From Candidatus Rifleibacteriota bacterium (GTDB taxonomy: Bacteria > Muiribacteriota > Ozemobacteria > Ozemobacterales > Ozemobacteraceae), in NCBI GenBank assembly GCA_028691595.1, contig JAQUZA010000049.1, positions 1 to 12,222 on the forward strand: a stretch of DNA of 12,222 bases. Reading direction: 5' to 3'. The translations under genes and the position numbers were made by a program. Positions 8,447 to 12,222 of the stretch are shown here, one piece after another; the first letter of the stretch is position 1, and the number at the start of each line of letters is the position of its first letter. The notes under the pieces are model-generated. The model saw only the letters and a list, made by a program, of their open reading frames with translations. It was not told the DNA's origin and did not search any database.

Positions 8447-8887
8447 ATGGCAATCGAACCTGTAGATGTATCGAGCAGTATGAATCTGACCACCAGTCGA
8501 ACACCCGGTTCGGCGCTTGGAAAAGATGACTTCCTGCAGCTTCTGACAGTTCAGCTCAAGAATCAGGACCCGATGAATCCGATGGAAGACATGGACTTCA
8601 TAGGTCAGATGTCGAGCTTCAGCTCTCTCGAACAGATGCTGAACATGAACAAGCAGCTTGAAACTCTCACAAGCACATTCTCGAAGAATTCACAGACTCA
8701 GGCAATGATGTATCTGGGCACCACAGTTACAGTGAAAAGTGAAGATATGGAAGAAGCGATCACCGGCGTTGTTGATATGGTCGGTTTCAATGATGGAGTC
8801 CCATTTTTGAAAGTTGGTGATGAAGCTTACAATCTCGAAGACGTTCAGCTGGTGAGCCCGACGATCTACGAAACTACCAGGTCCTGA
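8447..8887 (+). CDS. flgD: Flagellar hook cap / hook assembly protein FlgD (short form)
   Basis: 146 residues. FlgD forms the cap under which FlgE subunits polymerise and is later replaced. The conserved N-terminal domain is evident at about residues 24-70: Leu-Gly-Lys-Asp-Asp-Phe-Leu, then Leu-Lys-Asn-Gln-Asp-Pro, Asn-Pro-Met, Phe-Ile-Gly-Gln and Ser-Ser-Leu-Glu-Gln. The remainder (about 90-140) has a single small beta segment beginning Tyr-Leu-Gly-Thr-Thr-Val. The full Ig-like plus Tudor-like C-terminal region of the roughly 230-residue enteric FlgD is therefore reduced, as in other short FlgD proteins outside Proteobacteria. The ribosome site AGGAGG (8432-8437) overlaps the fliK stop codon and is 9 bases from the ATG; the gene gap is 13 bases. 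Its place directly after fliK and ahead of flgE is the standard hook operon order. Confidence 0.93.
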   Translation: MAIEPVDVSSSMNLTTSRTPGSALGKDDFLQLLTVQLKNQDPMNPMEDMDFIGQMSSFSSLEQMLNMNKQLETLTSTFSKNSQTQAMMYLGTTVTVKSEDMEEAITGVVDMVGFNDGVPFLKVGDEAYNLEDVQLVSPTIYETTRS

Positions 8888-8931
8888 ACCGCAGTATTTG
8901 TTGACAACTTAATCTGACCACGAGGCAAATC

Positions 8932-9336
8932 ATGGACCCAAGACTGATGATTGGACCGCGAGGGCCACAGTTGACGGGGATTCAGTCGCCGAAGCCAACG
9001 CAGGCTGGAAACACCAGGCAAAGCGTAACAAGCTTCGATTCGCTGTTCCTGCAGACAATCAAGGCCCCTGAAAACAATCAGTTCCGCATCAGTGCCCATG
9101 CCCAGAAGCGCCTCAGCGAAAGAAACATTTCGATGGATTCGGCCCTGGAAAACTCTCTTAACAAAGCGTTTTCGGAGCTTGAAGCCAAGGGGGCGAAAGA
9201 TTCACTGGTACTGACCAGGGAGGGAGCCTTCGTCGTGAATGTTCCGAGTCGCACGCTGGTAACAGCGATGGGCATTGATGAAATGCGTAATGGAATTGTA
9301 ACGAACATTGACAGCGTAAATATGAAGTATGGATAA
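8932..9336 (+). CDS. TIGR02530-family flagellar operon protein
   Basis: 134 residues. It matches the small family found between flgD and flgE in many non-enteric flagellar operons (TIGR02530, 'flagellar operon protein'). The recognisable parts are Phe-Arg-Ile-Ser-Ala-His-Ala (about 51-57) and Arg-Leu-Ser-Glu-Arg-Asn-Ile. These are followed by a helix with Lys-Gly-Ala-Lys-Asp-Ser-Leu-Val-Leu and the end segment Val-Asn-Val-Pro-Ser-Arg-Thr-Leu-Val-Thr-Ala with Thr-Asn-Ile-Asp-Ser. The biochemical role is not established; position suggests a part in hook cap or hook assembly. The first 45 residues are Pro/Gln-rich and variable. There is no signal peptide. GAGG (8922-8925) precedes the ATG at a good distance. 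The gap after flgD is 44 bases and the gap before flgE is unusually long at 331 bases. Confidence 0.88.
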   Translation: MDPRLMIGPRGPQLTGIQSPKPTQAGNTRQSVTSFDSLFLQTIKAPENNQFRISAHAQKRLSERNISMDSALENSLNKAFSELEAKGAKDSLVLTREGAFVVNVPSRTLVTAMGIDEMRNGIVTNIDSVNMKYG

Positions 9337-9439
9337 GGAGCGCAATTAGACAGATGAGACCAGAAGGCTAAAAAAGAAATTAAGGAAGCAAACGGACCGG
9401 GAAAAGTAAAGATCATAAGGCAGAACGAATCCATAAAAA

Positions 9440-9656
9440 ATGGCCGGACCCCTTCCCGGGGAAGCCAGAACCGTCAGAATGACAGATGACGGCACAAAAA
9501 ATTAATGATCTTTGCCAATCCCAGCGGATTGGCCGGGATGAAAAACCAGCATGAGGCGAGGTTTTTCTCCCGGTCGGCTGCTCCACTCTTCATGGAGCTA
9601 CCGGGGGCGACGACGGACCGAACCCTGCGGTTAACGGCACAGAGCCGATGCAAGAG
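9440..9656 (+). ncRNA. Candidate structured leader RNA upstream of flgE
   Basis: Nothing in this gap resembles a known gene, but inverted repeats fill it. In order: CTTCC/GGAAG (9452-9456, 9460-9464); CCGTCA/TGACGG (9471-9476, 9487-9492); GCCAATCC/GGATTGGC (9514-9521, 9526-9533). A 13-bp compound stem follows, with CCGGGA and AAAAACC (9533-9538, 9541-9547) pairing with GGTTTTT and TCCCGG (9560-9566, 9568-9573). Then come GCTCCA/TGGAGC (9580-9585, 9593-9598), CCG+AACC/GGTT+CGG (9618-9624, 9629-9637) and CGGC/GCCG (9635-9638, 9644-9647). CTCCCGGT (9567-9574) can instead pair with ACCGGGGG (9600-9607), disrupting the compound stem: a switch-like layout. The loop CTCTT (9586-9590) is complementary to AAGAG (9652-9656) in the flgE ribosome site. 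I do not find the consensus of cyclic-di-GMP, cobalamin, SAM, TPP or other riboswitches I know. Rfam's Termite-flg motif is a precedent for leader RNAs ahead of flagellar genes, but I cannot test homology. The 9337-9439 part is A/G-rich with no gene or clear promoter. Confidence 0.6.
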
Positions 9657-9675
9657 GAAAATGTGCTATGATTAG
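9505..9675 (+). other. 56-codon open frame across the flgE leader (doubtful gene)
   Basis: An ATG at 9505 opens a frame of 56 codons ending in TAG at 9673-9675, overlapping the flgE start by 8 bases. A 21-codon frame starting at 9440 stops at 9503-9505, so TAATG joins the two. The predicted peptide begins MIFANPSGL and ends in a basic Arg/Lys/Cys-rich tail; I recognise no domain. Neither start has a clear ribosome site. The dense perfect hairpins argue that the RNA, not a peptide, is what is maintained. A frame this short can stay open by chance. It could be a leader peptide that couples ribosome movement to the RNA fold, but nothing proves it. Confidence 0.15.
9652..9659 (+). promoter_or_regulatory. 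Ribosome-binding site of flgE, possibly sequestered
   Basis: AAGAGGAA ends 8 bases before the flgE ATG at 9668. Its first five bases are complementary to the CTCTT loop at 9586-9590, so a loop-to-site pairing could block translation. The five-base match alone is weak evidence. Confidence 0.5.
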
Positions 9676-12222
9676 ATCATTATTCACGGGAGTTTCGGGG
9701 CTCAAGCAACATCAGACAAAAATGGATGTTCTGAGTAACAACATCGCTAACGTTAACACCACTGCGTTTAAGCGCGGTCGTGTCATGTTTCAGGATATGT
9801 TTTCGGAAACCCTGCGGCACGGCCAGCAGGCCTTTGGCGACTACGGCGGACTGAACCCGATGCAGGTCGGGCTGGGCGTCAAGAACGCGGCAATCGATAC
9901 CCTGATGGATCAGGGCGCAATTGAGAGCACCGGCAAACAGACAGATGTCGCCATCGAAGGCTCAGGTTTCTTCGCCGTCAGGGGCTATGACGGCAACACT
10001 TACTACACAAGAGACGGTAACCTCAACATCAACCCGAATTATGACCTGGTAATGACCAACACAGGTTACAAGATGCAGGGCTGGTCAGCAACCCAGGACC
10101 CGAAAACCGGCAATCTTGAAATGAAGGAAACCGGTGTAGTTCCTTATGATATCAATATCACCAAATATTTAAAGAAACACGCACACCAGACCAACGAAAT
10201 CACTTATTCATGTAACCTCGACAGTGGTTCAGCTGAGCGTGATGTAGAAATGGGTCTCGACACCCTGACCTTCAAAGACAGCAGCGGCAATTTTCAGAAC
10301 CTGCAATTCAAGTTCAAAAAACTTGATTCAAACAACTGGATCTGGTCAGCGGTCGATGACACCGAAGGAAATGTTGCCACCGGCACATTGAAGACAGATG
10401 ATGACGGCAAAGTTATCGAAAGCACCGTAGAACCGGCCGGCCCAACATCCTCAGTAGCCAACCCATATTTTACCTATGATCCTGATGGTGACCCCCAGCC
10501 CGGTTCGGCCACCATGCCGGTTAACGCAGTTGCCAATACAGGTGACGGCCTCAGTTCTGGCGTTACTGTTTCAGGCACCGAAGTAGCTGACGAAACCGTT
10601 CAGATTATCTTTGACGGCGGCGACCCGACCCGCGCAACCTCATACCGTGTTGTCGGCGCAGAGCGTGGTTTCATAGGTGCCGGCACCCTTGGCGGTGAAC
10701 AGGCACGTTTTGAAGGCACTCCCGTAGCCTTCGGCACCCACTGGACTCCTGCCGATGATACTTCATTCGACATTGCCGACAACCAGTTTGTTCCTGTCAG
10801 AGTGGCGACAGTTAGTTTTTCAGCTGGAACGACGTATTCCACCTCAGATATTACCGATCAAATCAACACAGCGATGAAAAACAACGGGGTGCGTGCTACA
10901 GCTTACTATGATGCCATTACCCAGAAATTTCAGATTGTCAGCAACGAACCCGGCAGTAATCGCGAGCTTGAAATGTTAAACAGCGGCGGCAGCTTTGCCG
11001 ATCTCGGGTTTACTGAAGGAGTCCAGCGAGGCACCGGTGGTTCAAGACCAGAAGTGTTCAGTGATACTACCATGGCTCAGATTGACAGTACCGCTTATGA
11101 CCCCGAAAATGATGTCTGGGATCCTTCAAGTGATGTAAGCTTTACTATAACTGACCGGGACGGGCGATCCGCTCTCATCAGTTTCAGTGACCTCGTTGCA
11201 GGCAATAACCAGATTTATTCACGCGGTGCAATCCTGGCCGAGATCAACTCAAGACTGGCTCAGGAAAATGTTAAAGCAAGTGCGTCATTTGCTGACACCG
11301 ACAATGACGGAAGTCCTGATCAGCTGGTCATAACCGGCACCACTTCGGGATCGGGCGAAAGAGTAATTATTTCTGGTAACGGCAGTGCCAGTCAGCTGGG
11401 TCTGACTGCCGGAGAAACAAGGGGCACAGCCGCCGTCAGTGACTTTAATTACGGCGGGCTTTCTTTCACACTGACTGAAGGCAACAACCCCTGGCTGCCA
11501 AATGAAAATATGAGCATGATCACCACTGCAGAAAAGGGCGCATCTGACTCAGTTAACATAATGGTTCCTCAGCCATCTTCGGACATGCTCACCTTCTCAG
11601 CAACAGTCAACGGCGAAGTATTCAAAATTGACGGTGCAATAAGCAAAGGTGCAAAGCACTCAACCAACATTATCATTCATGATTCGTTAGGTGCAAAACA
11701 TGGCCTGGTGACTGAGTGGGAACATACGAATTCGCAAACAATGGAATGGGCTTACAAGATCAAATATTCTGATGATGACCCTGAAATTGTTGCCTGGCTG
11801 AAAGACCCGGCCAACAATATTGAAAAGCCCGAAGAACCGACTGCTGCTGATCTTGAACGCGCCAACGATGCTCTTATCAAAAACCGCGAAGGCAAGATGT
11901 ATTTCTTCAAAAACGGTAAGATAGATGAGGGAAAATCTTTTGTGCCCCTTATTGAGATGCAACCAGAGGGAAGCAATCCTCTTACCATTGATATGAAAAC
12001 CTCATTAATCACCCAGTTCGATTCAGACTTTTCGACCAAAGCAGAAAGTCAGGATGGTTATGAAATGGGTCTGCTCGAACAGATTTACTTTGAAGATGAC
12101 GGCATCATCAGGGGTGTCTATTCCAATGGCCAGAAGCAGCCAATTGGTCAGGTGGCTCTGACAACTTTCAATAACCCGGCCGGCCTTGAGAAGAACGGCA
12201 AGAACCTTTATTCATACTCACC
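9668..12222 (+). CDS. flgE: Flagellar hook protein FlgE (3' end outside window)
   Basis: FlgE polymerises into the hook that joins motor to filament. More than 851 codons are open to the window edge. The N-terminal rod/hook motif is typical: Ser-Leu-Phe-Thr-Gly-Val-Ser-Gly-Leu, then Leu-Ser-Asn-Asn-Ile-Ala-Asn-Val-Asn-Thr, followed by Gly-Ser-Gly-Phe-Phe near residue 100. Residues 827-851 contain the conserved C-terminal Phe-Asn-Asn-Pro-Ala-Gly-Leu and Gly-Lys-Asn-Leu-Tyr, so probably 60-80 residues are missing. The protein would be about 900 residues, roughly twice enteric FlgE. The extra length sits in the central surface-exposed region. This has two similar modules (about 379-457 and 490-588), each with an Ile-Asn helix, a Val-Arg/Lys-Ala strand, and an end motif Leu-Gly-Phe/Leu-Thr-x-Gly plus Arg-Gly-Thr. 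The only Cys seen is Cys182, followed by Asn, with Lys169 thirteen residues before it. It is preceded by the structured leader and follows the TIGR02530 gene on the same strand. Confidence 0.95.
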   Translation, partial: MIRSLFTGVSGLKQHQTKMDVLSNNIANVNTTAFKRGRVMFQDMFSETLRHGQQAFGDYGGLNPMQVGLGVKNAAIDTLMDQGAIESTGKQTDVAIEGSGFFAVRGYDGNTYYTRDGNLNINPNYDLVMTNTGYKMQGWSATQDPKTGNLEMKETGVVPYDINITKYLKKHAHQTNEITYSCNLDSGSAERDVEMGLDTLTFKDSSGNFQNLQFKFKKLDSNNWIWSAVDDTEGNVATGTLKTDDDGKVIESTVEPAGPTSSVANPYFTYDPDGDPQPGSATMPVNAVANTGDGLSSGVTVSGTEVADETVQIIFDGGDPTRATSYRVVGAERGFIGAGTLGGEQARFEGTPVAFGTHWTPADDTSFDIADNQFVPVRVATVSFSAGTTYSTSDITDQINTAMKNNGVRATAYYDAITQKFQIVSNEPGSNRELEMLNSGGSFADLGFTEGVQRGTGGSRPEVFSDTTMAQIDSTAYDPENDVWDPSSDVSFTITDRDGRSALISFSDLVAGNNQIYSRGAILAEINSRLAQENVKASASFADTDNDGSPDQLVITGTTSGSGERVIISGNGSASQLGLTAGETRGTAAVSDFNYGGLSFTLTEGNNPWLPNENMSMITTAEKGASDSVNIMVPQPSSDMLTFSATVNGEVFKIDGAISKGAKHSTNIIIHDSLGAKHGLVTEWEHTNSQTMEWAYKIKYSDDDPEIVAWLKDPANNIEKPEEPTAADLERANDALIKNREGKMYFFKNGKIDEGKSFVPLIEMQPEGSNPLTIDMKTSLITQFDSDFSTKAESQDGYEMGLLEQIYFEDDGIIRGVYSNGQKQPIGQVALTTFNNPAGLEKNGKNLYSYS

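Noticed and set aside
8901..8906. A perfect TTGACA between flgD and the TIGR02530 gene.
   Set aside because: No acceptable -10 element lies 16-18 bases downstream, and the genes are close enough to share a transcript.
9535..9550. A short stretch (GGATGAAAAACCAGCA) resembling part of the SAM-I riboswitch core.
   Set aside because: The other conserved SAM-I helices and joining segments are missing, and the stretch is accounted for by the 13-bp compound stem.
9491..9607. Possible cyclic-di-GMP riboswitch, expected before flagellar genes.
   Set aside because: The conserved segments of the class I consensus and its two-hairpin layout are absent; class II features are not seen either.

Overview
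The window comes from a flagellated, diderm (Gram-negative-type) bacterium. It carries a flagellar hook gene cluster on the plus strand. On the minus strand are exported proteins, including a predicted outer-membrane beta-barrel ending in Tyr-Val-Phe and a lipoprotein. Base composition is roughly even and no mobile element, tRNA, rRNA or CRISPR array is visible. The order fliK-flgD-TIGR02530-flgE fits non-proteobacterial lineages (Firmicutes-like, spirochaetes, or deep candidate phyla such as Riflebacteria). I cannot fix the phylum from sequence alone.

Left half, minus strand (1-6102), read from right to left. First comes a secreted M23 (LytM-type) metallopeptidase with a TTG start and an intact zinc site. 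After a 236-base gap there is a tight run of three exported proteins: a 578-aa FecR-domain protein, a 668-aa coiled-coil plus beta-barrel outer-membrane protein, and the first 31 codons of a poly-glycine lipoprotein cut by the window edge. The last three are probably one envelope operon of unknown function.

Divergent control region (6103-6372). It holds a cluster of TGCAC half-sites and a nested inverted repeat over a possible minus-strand promoter for the peptidase. A sigma-28-like promoter candidate and a near-perfect Shine-Dalgarno sequence lie ahead of fliK.

Right half, plus strand (6373-12222): fliK (hook-length control), flgD (hook cap), a TIGR02530 flagellar-operon protein and flgE (hook subunit, open to the window end). 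The first three genes are 13 and 44 bases apart. Before flgE there is a 331-base gap packed with perfect inverted repeats. I read it as a structured leader RNA of no family I recognise. It contains mutually exclusive helices sharing one strand and a hairpin loop complementary to the flgE ribosome-binding site. It is the best candidate for something undescribed. FlgE itself is very long (more than 851 codons), has an internally repeated insertion, and has a single Cys followed by Asn with Lys 13 residues upstream. That is the geometry of the lysinoalanine cross-link known from spirochaete hooks.
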